A stretch of 64,000 nt of DNA from Desulfovibrio sp. (GCA_024699605.1 JAILPJ010000073.1:1-64000); one strand, 5' to 3'; counted from the first letter of the stretch, positions 41,362 to 52,468 are shown. Numbers and translations are program-made. The notes: generated by a model from the sequence alone, not told the origin.

Positions 41362-42834
41362 ATGGTTATTGTCGATATTTTGATCTGGATCATCTATATC
41401 GCCGTCTTTGTCTGGTTGTTTCGCAAAGGCAGCGGACACGATGTCATGCTCTCTGGCAAAGTGGGATTTGGCATTCAGGCCTTTGCCTTTGTAGCCACCT
41501 ACATTTCAGCCGTGGCCCTCGTGGGTTTCGGCGGCCTGGCCTATCAGTACGGCATGCAGATGCTGCTGATTGCGGCGGGCAATGTCTGGCTTGGAACCTG
41601 GATCGTCTATCGCTACCTCGCCTGGCCCACTCGGGTCTGTCAGCGCAATCTCGGGGCCCGTACGCCGGTACAGCTTTTGGCCAAAGGACACAGAAGTCCG
41701 CTGCTTGGTCGTTGTTTGGCTCTGGTTTTTGCTGTTTTCCTTGGTGTCTACGCTTCAGCCGTGATCAAGGGCGCAGCCCTTTTGCTGGAACAGATTTTAC
41801 CCTTGCCTGCTGGCCTTCTCGTCTGGGCTGTGGCCTTGCTTGTGGGGCTAGCCGTATTTGTGGGCGGGCTCAGGGGGGTATTGTACACTGAGGCCATGCA
41901 GGGTTTTGTGATGCTCATAGGCATTTCCATGCTCATTTTTGCTGTCTTCGACAAAGTCGGCGGTCCGGTGAGCGGCATGCTGCAGCTTGCTGCCCTTGAA
42001 CCCACCAAAGCAGCCAATACGGGCTTTGTGCATCTTGCCGAAGGCGGTGAGGGCTGGTTTATTATTTCCTTGGTGATTGTCACTTCTGTGGCTGTCTGGG
42101 CACAGCCGCAGATGATTCAGCGTCATTTTGCGCTGGCTTCGTCCCATCAGGTGGATCGCATTACGCCTTTGGCGATGTTCGTTTTAACGGTGCTTGTGGG
42201 TGGAGCCTATTACGTGGCCTCATTGGGCAGGCTTTTTCTTCCGCCTGTGGCCTCGCCTGATGCCGTTATGCCGACGATGGTCAAAATGTTGCTGCCTGAA
42301 GTCGGATTACAACTTTTTGTGCTGGCCATTGCCTCAGCCTCCTTGTCGACAGCGACCGCCATCTTTCATATAGCCGTCAGCGCCATAGCCGAAGACCTGC
42401 CTGGATCCAAGGCCACACGTCCCCGTTGGCTGATGGCCATAGCCTTCATTGTCCTCTTAAGTGCGGGCTGCGCTCAGATCAAAGGGCAGATCATTGCCAT
42501 GCTCTGCGCCACAAGCTGGAGTGTTGTGGGAGCGGCCGTTCTGGTCAGCTATGTGGCGCTGGTGCGTTTTGGCCGACGCAGCAGCCGTGCCGCCTGGATG
42601 AGTTTTCTCCTGGGCTTTGGCAGCTGCCTTCTTTGGTACTTAATGACGGATCGCCATTTTGCCGTTCTGCCCATGCCCTGGCCTGCCCTGAGTAAGATTC
42701 CTCCATTTTTTGTGGGTTTTGGCTGTTCACTTCTGGGCTGGCTGATTGGCTGGTGCCTCGATCCTGAAGCTCGCAAAAACTCCCATTTTTGGCCGGAAGA
42801 GTCCGCCGGTTCTTCTTCCATAGGCAATAAATAA
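41362..42834 (+). CDS. Sodium:solute symporter (SSS) family transporter
   Basis: MVIVDILIWIIYIAVFVWLF...; AVWAQPQMIQRHFA, SASLSTATAIFHIAVSAIAEDL. The supplied ORF start at 41233 reads out of frame through the upstream microprotein. Confidence 0.85.
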   Translation: MVIVDILIWIIYIAVFVWLFRKGSGHDVMLSGKVGFGIQAFAFVATYISAVALVGFGGLAYQYGMQMLLIAAGNVWLGTWIVYRYLAWPTRVCQRNLGARTPVQLLAKGHRSPLLGRCLALVFAVFLGVYASAVIKGAALLLEQILPLPAGLLVWAVALLVGLAVFVGGLRGVLYTEAMQGFVMLIGISMLIFAVFDKVGGPVSGMLQLAALEPTKAANTGFVHLAEGGEGWFIISLVIVTSVAVWAQPQMIQRHFALASSHQVDRITPLAMFVLTVLVGGAYYVASLGRLFLPPVASPDAVMPTMVKMLLPEVGLQLFVLAIASASLSTATAIFHIAVSAIAEDLPGSKATRPRWLMAIAFIVLLSAGCAQIKGQIIAMLCATSWSVVGAAVLVSYVALVRFGRRSSRAAWMSFLLGFGSCLLWYLMTDRHFAVLPMPWPALSKIPPFFVGFGCSLLGWLIGWCLDPEARKNSHFWPEESAGSSSIGNK

Positions 42835-42873
42835 GATCGGTCTTTGTCCGTAGCTTGAGACGTTACGCATCTG

Positions 42874-42903
42874 AAGGGGCTGTTGAGTACAGTCCCTTTT
42901 TTT
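42874..42903 (+). terminator. Rho-independent terminator
   Basis: AAGGGGCTG-ttgagta-CAGTCCCTT-TTTTT. Confidence 0.8.
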
Positions 42904-43220
42904 GTGTCTGCCTTTTGGAACGTACGTCTTTTCCCTGGCTTGGCCCATTCAAACAAGCATTGAGAGGGCCATTTCAGAACAATTCCTTCCTCTTATGCTC
43001 CCTTCCGCTTTTTCCTGCCAGATACCTTTTCCGCCTTTTTCCACAGAGAACCTTTTCCTGATGGCCTTTGCGCAAGAATCTTCTGGCGCACTTTTGTCGC
43101 AAGGGTGTGTCACGATTCACTTTTGACGTGCGAAACCTGTTTCTATGGGCATTTTGGCGGCCCAGAGCAAGCCCTGCTTCAGACCACACCACCTTGACAC
43201 GAGCCGAGAGGGGAGGCATA

Positions 43221-43255
43221 GTGGGAAAAAGTGGAGAAAAGAGGTTTTTTGTGGA
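43221..43255 (+). repeat. Four 10-bp-phased GTGGN-type direct repeats, MraZ-binding-region-like
   Basis: GTGGGaaaaa GTGGAgaaaa GAGGTttttt GTGGA, resembling MraZ boxes (direct repeats with 5-nt spacers). Confidence 0.55.
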
Positions 43256-43712
43256 AACTCATGGCTTCTTAAACACGCATTACCGTTCTCTCGATGCCAA
43301 GGGCCGGCTGATCCTGCCGCCTGAGTATCGTGAGAGTCTTGCGGCCAATGGGCAGGAAGGAGCAGAGCCAGGTTTCTGGCTTACGGGTTTCTATGGACGT
43401 CTTGTGGCGTATCTGCCCAAGAACTGGGAAGCGATCATGGGGCAGCTCTGTAAGATCCCCTTTACCAACGTCAAGCTTTCCCATTTTAAAAGTAAGGTCA
43501 TGGGCCTGGCATCCTTTATTACCTTTGACGGGCAGGGCCGGGTGCGCATACCGCAGCCATTGATGCGTGAAGCGGGTCTCGTCAAGGATGTCATTCTCGT
43601 GGGTATGGCTGACAAGTTTGAGATCTGGGATCAGCAGCGTTTTGATAATATCCTGACCACTGAAGACATGTCTGAAGCCCTGGCCAGCACGGGCCTGGCC
43701 ATTTCACTCTGA
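43221..43712 (+). CDS. mraZ: Transcriptional regulator/division protein MraZ (start uncertain: GTG 43221 or GTG 43251)
   Basis: NTHYRSLDAKGRLILPPEYRE and FDGQGRVRIPQPLMREAGL SpoVT/AbrB-like repeats; directly upstream of rsmH. Confidence 0.85.
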   Translation: MGKSGEKRFFVETHGFLNTHYRSLDAKGRLILPPEYRESLAANGQEGAEPGFWLTGFYGRLVAYLPKNWEAIMGQLCKIPFTNVKLSHFKSKVMGLASFITFDGQGRVRIPQPLMREAGLVKDVILVGMADKFEIWDQQRFDNILTTEDMSEALASTGLAISL

Positions 43713-44653
43713 TGCAGGCGCAAGATCGGCATATTCCTGTACTGCTGCAGGAGGTTGTGAATTTTCTGGCACCAGAGCGGGGTGGTTTCTTTCTGGACGG
43801 AACCGTAGGTCTTGGCGGCCATGCGCAAGCTTTGCTTGAGGGGGGAGCAAGCGAGCTTTTGGGGCTTGATCGCGACAGAGAGGCCTTGGCCTTGGCCAAA
43901 GAGCGCCTTGCACCGTACGCCGCACGGGTTCACCTCTGCCACGGTCTCTATGCGGATTTTCCCAGTTATCTTGCACAGCTTGGCTGGCAGCGGCTTTCCG
44001 GGGCTCTGATCGATATCGGTGTTTCTTCCATGCAGATCGACAGCGCCTCTCGTGGCTTCAGTTTTCTGAGCGATGGGCCCTTGGATATGCGCATGGATGC
44101 GGAGTGCGGAGAGAGTGCCCAGGATCTTCTCAAGGAAGCCAGCTTTGAACGTCTGCGTGATATTCTGGCCCGTTTTGGAGAGGAACCGCAGGCTGAAAAG
44201 ATTGCACGCACGATCGTGCGTAAGCGCCTTGAAAGCCCCATTACGAGCACGGCCCAGCTCGCCCAGCTTGTGGAGCAGTGTTATCCCAAAAAATGGCGCG
44301 AGACAGCCAGGAATCATCCGGCTACGCGTACCTTCCAGGCCTTGCGCATGGTGGTCAATGATGAATTGGGCCAGCTTGCGCGTTTTTTAGAGTCAATTCT
44401 CTCCTATCTTGAGCCAGATGGACGCCTCGTCGTGATTACCTTCCATTCCCTGGAAGACCGTCTGGTCAAGCAGACCATGCAGCGTTGGAGCCGGGGCTGT
44501 CTTTGTCCTCCCTATCTCGATCACTGCATCTGCGGGCATACGCCTGAAGTGCGTCTGCTTTGCAAAAAACCGGTGCAGGCTCAAGCTTCGGAACTTGCCC
44601 AGAATAGTCGGGCCAAGAGTGCCAAATTGCGAGCTGTGGCCCGACTGAAATAG
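43712..44653 (+). CDS. rsmH: 16S rRNA m4C1402 methyltransferase
   Basis: HIPVLLQEVV, LDGTVGLGGHAQALL, DIGVSSMQID, SLEDRLVKQTM. Confidence 0.96.
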   Translation: MQAQDRHIPVLLQEVVNFLAPERGGFFLDGTVGLGGHAQALLEGGASELLGLDRDREALALAKERLAPYAARVHLCHGLYADFPSYLAQLGWQRLSGALIDIGVSSMQIDSASRGFSFLSDGPLDMRMDAECGESAQDLLKEASFERLRDILARFGEEPQAEKIARTIVRKRLESPITSTAQLAQLVEQCYPKKWRETARNHPATRTFQALRMVVNDELGQLARFLESILSYLEPDGRLVVITFHSLEDRLVKQTMQRWSRGCLCPPYLDHCICGHTPEVRLLCKKPVQAQASELAQNSRAKSAKLRAVARLK

Positions 44654-44689
44654 CCTTGGAGGGGCTATTGTTTTTTTTTCGAGGTCGTC

Positions 44690-44995
44690 ATGCAGCACAA
44701 CCCTCTTCGTGATCACAGGCGTCGTGGAGGACGCGGCTGGATTTTAGCCTTTGCGCTTGGGATATTGTCGCTTTTGATTATGCTCTTGATTCACGTCTGG
44801 ACCAATATTGAACGAGTGGACACATCCTATTTCATCACCAGAGCCCAGCAGGAGATCGCCGATCGGCATGAGCATCTGGCCAAGTTGGAAATTGAGCGTG
44901 AGCGTCTTTTGACACCACACGAGCTGAAGCAGAAGGCCGTAGGCTACGGTATGCATGAAGCCTACCCCGGACAGATCAGACGCCTCGACAAGTGA
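44690..44995 (+). CDS. FtsL-like cell division protein
   Basis: Small bitopic protein between rsmH and ftsI with one TM and a coiled-coil segment. Confidence 0.75.
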   Translation: MQHNPLRDHRRRGGRGWILAFALGILSLLIMLLIHVWTNIERVDTSYFITRAQQEIADRHEHLAKLEIERERLLTPHELKQKAVGYGMHEAYPGQIRRLDK

Positions 44996-45002
44996 GCCTA
45001 CA

Positions 45003-47162
45003 ATGCGTTTTAGCAAAAAAAAAGTGAACGAGCGTAAGCGCGGTGCGGTCTATGTGAGCCGCAAGGCGCCGGAAGCCCCCAAACCGGAAAAAGTGGAAAG
45101 ACCCATGCCAGAATGGGCCAAACGCTATGACTGGTCGCGTTTTCGGATCATCATCGGAGCGGGACTGTTTTGTGTCTTCTGGATGATTTTGTGGGGCAGA
45201 GCGTGCTATCTGCAGGTCATTGCCGCGCCCGAGCTTGCGGCGCGGGCTCAAGAACAGCATGAATTCACCGAGCAGGTCCAGGGCCGGCGCGGTATTATCA
45301 CTGACCGCAACGGTCAGGTGATGGCACGCAGCGTTGAGGCTCATTCCATTTACGCCAGTCCGGGCAAGATCGCCGACAAGGTCGCTTGTGCCAATCAGCT
45401 GGCACCGATCCTGGGGCTTGAGCCGCAAAAGCTCTATGAGCGTCTGACAACGCAGGGCCGGCATTTTATCTGGCTGAAGCGCATGGTCGACGATATGACC
45501 GCAAGCCAGGTCAATGCGTTGAACATCGCGGGCATCGGCGAAAAAACGGAATTTGTGCGGGTCTATCCCTTTAAGCATATGGCGGGCCAGCTTCTGGGTT
45601 TTGTGAATACCGATGGCAAGGGCCTGGAAGGTCTTGAGCGCAGTTTGGACAATCGTCTGGCTTCACCCAGCGTTGAGCAGGTGGTGCGACGTGATGCCCG
45701 CGGACAGCGCATCTCACTGTGTGAGGGAGAGTATTGCCCCGTGAGTGGTGAGGACATCCGTTTAACGCTGGACATGCATGTGCAGTACATCGCCGAAGAG
45801 GCCGTGAGCCGGGCCGTCAAGGAATACGACGCACGCTGGGGCGGAGCACTGGTTGTGGACGTCAAAAGCGGCGACATTCTGGCCTGGGCACAATATCCCT
45901 TTTTCAATCCCAATTCCTACAAAGAATACGGTCCTCTGATCTACCGCAATCGTTTGGCCCAGGATGCCTTGGAACCCGGTTCAACCTTCAAGCCTCTGGT
46001 CATGGCGCTGGCCTTGAACGACCACAAGGTGGCGCCGGATACCTTGATCAACTGTGAAGGCGGTAAGTGGATCGACAAGAACTACACCATTCGTGACACC
46101 TCAAGTCAGGGGACGATCACGGCGGCCAAAGTCTTGCGCTATTCCTCCAATATCGGCATGGCGAAGATCGGTTTGAAGATCGACACCAAGCGCTATTACC
46201 AGTATCTGCGCAATCTGGGCTTTGGTCAGCGCACCCAGGTGCCTGTGGCTGAAAGCAGAGGTATTTTACGCAGCCCCAAAGGCTGGAGCCGTATTGATAC
46301 CATCTCCACCTCCTTTGGCCAGAGTATTTCCGTAACCGGTCTGCAGATGGCCCAGGCCTATCTCACCTTGCTCAACGACGGGATCTATAAACCGTTGCGG
46401 CTGATTGATCAGGAAATTGAGCCAGAAAAGCGTGATCGCTCCTTTGGCAGAGAGACAGCCCGTGAAGTGAGACGCATGATGCGCGATGTGGTTGAGGCCA
46501 AAGACGGCACAGGTCGCAGGGCGCGCATCGACGGCATTGAGGTGGGCGGTAAGACAGGTACAGCGCAGAAGGCTGACCGCAGATCTCGTACCTACGGCAG
46601 CAAGCGTCTGGCTTCCTTTGTGGGTTTTCTCCCGGCCGCCAAGCCTGAATTTCTGGTGCTGGTCATGGTCGATGAGCCCACACGCAACCAATTTGGCGGC
46701 GTGGTGTCAGCCCCTGTTTTCAAGGAAATTGGCACACGGCTTTTAGCGTACTCGGGTATGACCAATATTGTGGCCACAGCCGAGGCCAAGGAAGAAAAAA
46801 AGGAAGGGGAAAAGGAGCCGGAAAAACCAGCTGAAGCATCCCACGTTCCCCTTCGTCCCTTAAAACTTGCTGGTACAACGCCCCCTTGGGAAAGTCGCAC
46901 GGAAGAAATTGTGACGCGGGAAAGGATCTCCAAGAAGCCGCAGATGGAACTTCCCGGACGCCTTGCGAGGGCGAGCCATCGCGTTCCTGATGTGAAGGGC
47001 AAGAGTCTGCGCAATGCCGTGGAGCTTTTTGCCAGGGGTGGCGTTGTGCCAGAATTGAAAGGGCAAGGCAATCATGTGGTCAAGCAGCTGCCGGCAGCCG
47101 GCAGTCTCTGGCCTGAGGAAAAGAGCGCCGGTTCGTGTGTGCTTTGGCTTTCTGAAAAATAG
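45003..47162 (+). CDS. ftsI: Peptidoglycan D,D-transpeptidase (PBP2x/FtsI) with C-terminal PASTA domain
   Basis: EPGSTFKPL (SxxK), SSN, KTGTAQ; C-terminal VPDVKGKSLRNAVELFARGG PASTA. Confidence 0.94.
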   Translation: MRFSKKKVNERKRGAVYVSRKAPEAPKPEKVERPMPEWAKRYDWSRFRIIIGAGLFCVFWMILWGRACYLQVIAAPELAARAQEQHEFTEQVQGRRGIITDRNGQVMARSVEAHSIYASPGKIADKVACANQLAPILGLEPQKLYERLTTQGRHFIWLKRMVDDMTASQVNALNIAGIGEKTEFVRVYPFKHMAGQLLGFVNTDGKGLEGLERSLDNRLASPSVEQVVRRDARGQRISLCEGEYCPVSGEDIRLTLDMHVQYIAEEAVSRAVKEYDARWGGALVVDVKSGDILAWAQYPFFNPNSYKEYGPLIYRNRLAQDALEPGSTFKPLVMALALNDHKVAPDTLINCEGGKWIDKNYTIRDTSSQGTITAAKVLRYSSNIGMAKIGLKIDTKRYYQYLRNLGFGQRTQVPVAESRGILRSPKGWSRIDTISTSFGQSISVTGLQMAQAYLTLLNDGIYKPLRLIDQEIEPEKRDRSFGRETAREVRRMMRDVVEAKDGTGRRARIDGIEVGGKTGTAQKADRRSRTYGSKRLASFVGFLPAAKPEFLVLVMVDEPTRNQFGGVVSAPVFKEIGTRLLAYSGMTNIVATAEAKEEKKEGEKEPEKPAEASHVPLRPLKLAGTTPPWESRTEEIVTRERISKKPQMELPGRLARASHRVPDVKGKSLRNAVELFARGGVVPELKGQGNHVVKQLPAAGSLWPEEKSAGSCVLWLSEK

Positions 47163-47189
47163 TGGGCTTTTGGCCAGATCCTGAGGTGC

Positions 47190-48671
47190 ATGATGGCGAG
47201 TGTTGTTGCTTTTGCTGAGCTTGAGTCGAAGCTGAAGGAGGGAGTCTGTGGTGTACAAACAGACTCACGCAAGATTCAGGCCGGCGATATTTTTCTTGCG
47301 GTACCGGGGGAGACCGAGGACGGGGCAAAATACATTGACGATGCGCTCGGCCGCGGGGCGAAGAGTATTGTCGCCTGCGAGTCGGTCTGTACGGAGCTTT
47401 CTGGCAGGCTCCCCAGTGACGTGGCGCTTTGCGCCCAGACTGATCTGCGTGAAGCGGTCGCCAAGCTCGCCGTGGCGCGCTACCACACCGATACCCTCAA
47501 GCTCAAGCTCTTAGGCGTGACCGGGACCAATGGCAAAACCACGGCAACCTACCTGATGGAAGCTCTTTTGACGGCATTGGGAGAAAAGGTCGGGGTGTTA
47601 GGCACTGTCAGCTACCGCTGGCCAGGCCATGAAGAAGCTGCGCCTTTGACCACACCGGATCCTTTGAGCATTCACGCCATGCTGGCTGAAATGGAGAAGG
47701 CCGGCGTGGGCTATTGTGTCATGGAGGTCTCCTCGCACGCCATTTTGCAAAAGCGCGTGGCCTGCCTGCCCTTTGCCGGGGCGGCTTTCACCAATCTCAC
47801 CCAGGATCATCTTGATTTTCACAAGACCATGGACGCCTATTTTGCGGCCAAGGCCAAGCTCTTTTGTGAATTGCCAAGGCCGGATAAAGCCATGGCCATC
47901 AATGGCGACGATCAGTACGGGCAGAAGCTTTTGGCGCTCTGTCCCAAAGCCATCGGTTTTGGCTTTGTTGACCATCCAGGGTCGCAGACAGATCAGAACT
48001 TGCACGGGCAGATCATGCGTCAAGATACGCAAGGGCTCAGCCTGCGGATGCGCTATCAGGGCCGGGAATGGGAACTGCAATCGCCCTTGATCGGGGCCTT
48101 CAATGCCGCCAATCTCTTAACGGTGCAGGCTCTGGCCCTGGGCCTTGGATTTTCTGAAAAAGCCTTTGACGGGCTGTCTGGCTTTGCGGGCGTGCGCGGC
48201 AGGCTAGAGCGTGTCAAGGCCGGTGGCCGGCATGTCTTTGTGGACTATGCGCACACACCGGATGCTCTTGAAAATGTGCTCAAAGCCCTGCGCAAGGCGG
48301 GCTTCCAACGTATCGTTGCCCTGTTTGGCTGTGGCGGCAACCGCGACCGCGGCAAGCGTCCTTTGATGGGTGAGGCTGTGGCCAAATACGCTGACGTGGC
48401 GGTGCTCACCAGCGACAATCCCCGTTTTGAGGATCCCAAGGCTATTATCGAGGATGTTTTACCAGGTTTGACCGGAGCGCGTGAGCTGTATGTAGAGCCT
48501 GACCGCAGGCTCGCCACCAAGCTGGCTTTAGGTCTGATCGCCAAGGACTGCGATTGTCTTCTGATCGCAGGCAAGGGACATGAAGATTATCAGATTATTC
48601 AGGGAAAACGTCACCATTACAGTGATCAGGAAGTGGTTTCGGAGTTGAGTCGTGCAGATGCGTCTTTCTGA
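47190..48671 (+). CDS. murE: UDP-N-acetylmuramyl-tripeptide synthetase
   Basis: GVTGTNGKTTATYL, VMEVSSHA, HVFVDYAHTPDALENVL, LIAGKGHEDYQ; dcw position. Confidence 0.95.
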   Translation: MMASVVAFAELESKLKEGVCGVQTDSRKIQAGDIFLAVPGETEDGAKYIDDALGRGAKSIVACESVCTELSGRLPSDVALCAQTDLREAVAKLAVARYHTDTLKLKLLGVTGTNGKTTATYLMEALLTALGEKVGVLGTVSYRWPGHEEAAPLTTPDPLSIHAMLAEMEKAGVGYCVMEVSSHAILQKRVACLPFAGAAFTNLTQDHLDFHKTMDAYFAAKAKLFCELPRPDKAMAINGDDQYGQKLLALCPKAIGFGFVDHPGSQTDQNLHGQIMRQDTQGLSLRMRYQGREWELQSPLIGAFNAANLLTVQALALGLGFSEKAFDGLSGFAGVRGRLERVKAGGRHVFVDYAHTPDALENVLKALRKAGFQRIVALFGCGGNRDRGKRPLMGEAVAKYADVAVLTSDNPRFEDPKAIIEDVLPGLTGARELYVEPDRRLATKLALGLIAKDCDCLLIAGKGHEDYQIIQGKRHHYSDQEVVSELSRADASF

Positions 48672-50085
48672 AATTTTGGCGGTGCTTGAGCCTGACCTTG
48701 TGCGCTATCACGGTCACGGTCAGGAAGATACTGCTGTTTGTGGTATGGCCTACGACAGCCGTCAGGTTGAGCCAGGCAATCTTTTTGCCTGTATCAAGGG
48801 TGAGACAACCGATGGGCATCTCTATGCCACAAAGGCGGCAGAGCGAGGAGCCAGGCTTGTGCTCTGCGAGCGGGAGATCGAGGATCTGAGTATTCCGCAA
48901 CTTGTTGTGCGCTCAACGCTTTCGTCTCTGATGCATCTGGCCCATGCCTGGCGCAGACACACGCAGGCCAAAGTGATTGGTCTGACGGGAACCTGCGGGA
49001 AGACCACAGCCAAGGAAATGCTGGCCGCCATTCTTGCCCTGCACGGCAAAACCGCCAAAAGCTTAGTGAATCACAACAATCAGCTGGGCATGGCCCACGG
49101 TATACTCAATACCCAGGGCGATGAGCAGTTTTGGGTTTTTGAGGCAGGCATCAGCACACCGCAGGATATGGATGAGCTTGGCAGTATGCTTGAGCCAGAC
49201 TATGCGCTGATTTTGAATGTCGGCCCAGGCCACACTGAAGGTCTTGGCGACATGGGCGTTGCCTGGCACAAGACCAGGCTTTTGACGCATATGAGCGAAG
49301 GTGGTGTGGGGATTGTCTCGGCCGATTATCCTGATCTCGTCTGGAAGGCCATGGGCACCCACAGAACACCCCTGGTCTTTTTCAGCGCCAAGGCTGGCGA
49401 AATCAACGGCAAAAACGATTGTGCGAATTTTGCGCAATATCTGGGGGAAAATGAGGAGGGCCTTGGAAAATACCGGCTTGTGCTGGAAGGCAGTGCTTCC
49501 ACGCTGCTCTGTCCCCTGGCCGCCTCCTATGCGGCGGAAAATATCTGTGCCGTGGCTGTGACAAGTCATCTTTTGGGCGTCCCCCTTTCAACCATTGCCC
49601 AGGGCCTGGCACATTTTGAAAATCCACCGCAGCGTTTTCGAAGGAAAACACTTGGCAAGCATCTGGTCATCGACGATACCTATAATGCCAATCCCCTTTC
49701 CATGCAGAGAATGCTCGCAGCGTCGGCTGCGTATGGCAAGCCTCTGGTCTGCCTGCTGGGTGAGATGCGGGAGCTGGGTCGCGAAGCCCAGACCTGCCAC
49801 AGAGAGCTTGGCAAGTCTTTGGCTGAGATCGCCCCGGCTCTGATTTTCTGGAAGGGGGGACATGCTTGCGATGTTGAGCAGGGCTTGCGGCAGGCAGGAT
49901 TTTCAGGGGATTTTGTCGTGCTTGAGGATACTGCCAAGGCCAAAGAGCGATTTCGGGAATTGTTGAAGGAGACGACGTTTGAGAGGGGGCTGACCCTGCT
50001 CGCCAAGGGCTCCCGCGCCAATGCTCTGGAGCAGGAGCTGGCTGTCCTGGAAGAGGTCCTGCAGGGAGAGCAGCATGTTTTATAA
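48652..50085 (+). CDS. murF: UDP-N-acetylmuramoyl-tripeptide--D-alanyl-D-alanine ligase
   Basis: [41 protein letters not shown]. Confidence 0.94.
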   Translation: MQMRLSEILAVLEPDLVRYHGHGQEDTAVCGMAYDSRQVEPGNLFACIKGETTDGHLYATKAAERGARLVLCEREIEDLSIPQLVVRSTLSSLMHLAHAWRRHTQAKVIGLTGTCGKTTAKEMLAAILALHGKTAKSLVNHNNQLGMAHGILNTQGDEQFWVFEAGISTPQDMDELGSMLEPDYALILNVGPGHTEGLGDMGVAWHKTRLLTHMSEGGVGIVSADYPDLVWKAMGTHRTPLVFFSAKAGEINGKNDCANFAQYLGENEEGLGKYRLVLEGSASTLLCPLAASYAAENICAVAVTSHLLGVPLSTIAQGLAHFENPPQRFRRKTLGKHLVIDDTYNANPLSMQRMLAASAAYGKPLVCLLGEMRELGREAQTCHRELGKSLAEIAPALIFWKGGHACDVEQGLRQAGFSGDFVVLEDTAKAKERFRELLKETTFERGLTLLAKGSRANALEQELAVLEEVLQGEQHVL

Positions 50086-51151
50086 TCTCCTTGTGCCGTA
50101 TTCCTCGCAATGGCCTGTCCTCAATGTTTTCCGCTACATTTCTTTCCGTTCCATGGCGGCCCTGATCACAGCCCTGATCATTTCCATTCTGGTCGGTCCA
50201 ACCTTCATTAAGATGCTCAGGCGTTTGAAATGCGGCCAGTACATCAACGAAGACGTCAAGCTCCATCAGAACAAAGCCGGAACCCCGACCATGGGCGGCG
50301 TTCTTTTGATTTTCACCCTCTTTATCTCCTTGATGTTCTGGGCTGATCTGACCAACCGCTATGTCTGGCAATGCCTGCTGGTTGTCATGGGCTTTGGGGC
50401 CGTTGGACTTTGGGATGATCTGACCAAGCTTTTGCGACACAACAATAAAGGGATTTCTCCGCGTGCCAAACTGGGCGGACAGCTCCTGGTGGCTTTTGTG
50501 GGCATGTGGCTTTTGATGCACAATCCTTCGTATTCCAGTCTGCTCTATATTCCCTTTTTCAAGGAAATCTCTTTTGATTTAGGCTATTTCTATCTGCCTT
50601 TTGGCATTTTTATCATGATAGCGGCCTCCAATGCCGTGAATCTCACCGACGGCATGGACGGTCTGGCCATTGGACCAGCCATTGTGGCGGCCATTGTCTT
50701 CTCCATTTTCCTCTATATCACGGGGAACGTGCGTTTTTCAGGCTACCTTTTTGTGCCCTACATTCCCGGTGTGGGTGAGGTCACGGTCTTCTGCGCCGCC
50801 TTCATTGGCGCCGGATTGGGTTTTCTCTGGTTCAACGCCTATCCGGCTCAGGTTTTCATGGGCGATGTGGGTTCGCTTTCCATCGGAGGCCTTCTGGGCT
50901 ACCTCGCCCTCTTGAGCAAGCAGGAGCTGATTTTAGGGGTTGTGGGCGGACTGTTTGTGATTGAGACCTTATCGGTCATTCTTCAGGTCAGCTATTTCAA
51001 GTGGAGCGGCGGCAAGCGGATTTTTCGCATGGCACCTCTGCACCATCATTTTCAGGAAAAGAATATTCCCGAATCCAAGATCATCATCCGCTTCTGGATT
51101 GCATCCATTCTTTTGGGACTGGTTGCGCTTTCGGTCCTGAAGCTGCGTTAA
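50075..51151 (+). CDS. mraY: Phospho-N-acetylmuramoyl-pentapeptide transferase
   Basis: [43 protein letters not shown]. Confidence 0.96.
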   Translation: MFYNLLVPYSSQWPVLNVFRYISFRSMAALITALIISILVGPTFIKMLRRLKCGQYINEDVKLHQNKAGTPTMGGVLLIFTLFISLMFWADLTNRYVWQCLLVVMGFGAVGLWDDLTKLLRHNNKGISPRAKLGGQLLVAFVGMWLLMHNPSYSSLLYIPFFKEISFDLGYFYLPFGIFIMIAASNAVNLTDGMDGLAIGPAIVAAIVFSIFLYITGNVRFSGYLFVPYIPGVGEVTVFCAAFIGAGLGFLWFNAYPAQVFMGDVGSLSIGGLLGYLALLSKQELILGVVGGLFVIETLSVILQVSYFKWSGGKRIFRMAPLHHHFQEKNIPESKIIIRFWIASILLGLVALSVLKLR

Positions 51152-51160
51152 GAGGCGAGC

Positions 51161-52468
51161 ATGCAGTACGAACGTGGAAAAAAGCTCAAAGCAGGAGATC
51201 TGGCTGTTGTCGTTGGGGCCGGCAGAAGTGGCAAGGCCGCTTCCGCTCTGCTGTTACGGCAGGGCGTACGAGTGCGGCTTTTGGAAAAAAATCCCCAGGC
51301 CCTCTCCGAAGCCGAAAAAAAGGTTTTTTTGGATCGTGGTGGCGAGCTTCTGCTCGGTGAGCATCAGAAAGCGCAATTTGCCGATGCCAGCATCGTTGTG
51401 CCAAGCCCCGGCGTGCCCAGGGCAAGCCTTCTGCCCTTTATGGATGAAAAAAAACTGGCCTGTGGCGATGTGGAAATCATCGCCGAAATGGAGCTCGCCT
51501 TTCGCTATCTGAACGATGAGCCCATCCTGGCTGTGACTGGCACGAGCGGCAAGACCACCACGGTCTCCGTGGCCGCAGCCATGCTCAAAGAACAGGGCCT
51601 GTCGGTTTTCCTGGGGGGCAATATCGGCACGCCGCTTTCAGAATATGTGCTGGACTCACGCCACGCCGATGTTCTGGTTCTGGAAATTTCGAGCTTTCAG
51701 CTGCAATGCTGCCAGACCTTTGCGCCCAGAGTGGCGGTGCTGCTCAATCTTTCGCCCAATCATCTCGACTATCACCGAGATATGCAGGAATACCGCGACG
51801 CCAAGTTTCGCATTTTCCGCTGGCAGGATGAAAATGATTTGGCGGTATTGGGCCATGGTTTAGAGGAAGAGGCCAAGGCCTATGGCTTGCGGGCCCGCAA
51901 AATCTTTGTGGAGCCCAGCACACGCTTCCCGAAAATGCAGCTTCTGGGAGCCCACAACCGTTTCAACTGTGAAGCGGCCTATCAGGCCTGCCGCTTTTTT
52001 GGCGTTTCTGAAAGTCGTGCGGCCAAGGCGGTGGAGGCTTTCACGCCCTTGCCGAACCGTTTGGAGCGCGTGCGTGAACACAAGGGCGTGCTCTATATCA
52101 ACGACTCCAAGGCCACGACCGTCTCTGCCCTGGAAGTCGCCATCCGTGCCATTGACCGGCCTTTGCGGCTGTTGTGCGGAGGCAAATTCAAGGGGGGCGA
52201 TCTGGCGTCTCTGATTCCTTTGCTGCGCGAAAAAGTGCGGGAAGTTGCGCTCTTTGGCGCCGCCAGAGAAGAGTTTGAAGGTGCCTGGAAGGATGTCCTC
52301 CCCCTTTCCTGGCATCCCAATTTGGCTGAGGCCGTCCATTGTCTGGCTGAGCATGCCGAAGCCGGCGATGCTGTGCTTCTGGCGCCGGCCACAGCCAGTT
52401 TTGACCTCTACAGCAGTTACGTCGAACGGGGACGTGACTTTCGATCCATTGTGGAGCGTTTGCCGTGA
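51161..52468 (+). CDS. murD: UDP-N-acetylmuramoylalanine--D-glutamate ligase
   Basis: AVTGTSGKTTTVSV, NLSPNHLDYH, INDSKATTVSALEVAI, LLAPATASFDLYSSYVERGRDF. Confidence 0.95.
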   Translation: MQYERGKKLKAGDLAVVVGAGRSGKAASALLLRQGVRVRLLEKNPQALSEAEKKVFLDRGGELLLGEHQKAQFADASIVVPSPGVPRASLLPFMDEKKLACGDVEIIAEMELAFRYLNDEPILAVTGTSGKTTTVSVAAAMLKEQGLSVFLGGNIGTPLSEYVLDSRHADVLVLEISSFQLQCCQTFAPRVAVLLNLSPNHLDYHRDMQEYRDAKFRIFRWQDENDLAVLGHGLEEEAKAYGLRARKIFVEPSTRFPKMQLLGAHNRFNCEAAYQACRFFGVSESRAAKAVEAFTPLPNRLERVREHKGVLYINDSKATTVSALEVAIRAIDRPLRLLCGGKFKGGDLASLIPLLREKVREVALFGAAREEFEGAWKDVLPLSWHPNLAEAVHCLAEHAEAGDAVLLAPATASFDLYSSYVERGRDFRSIVERLP

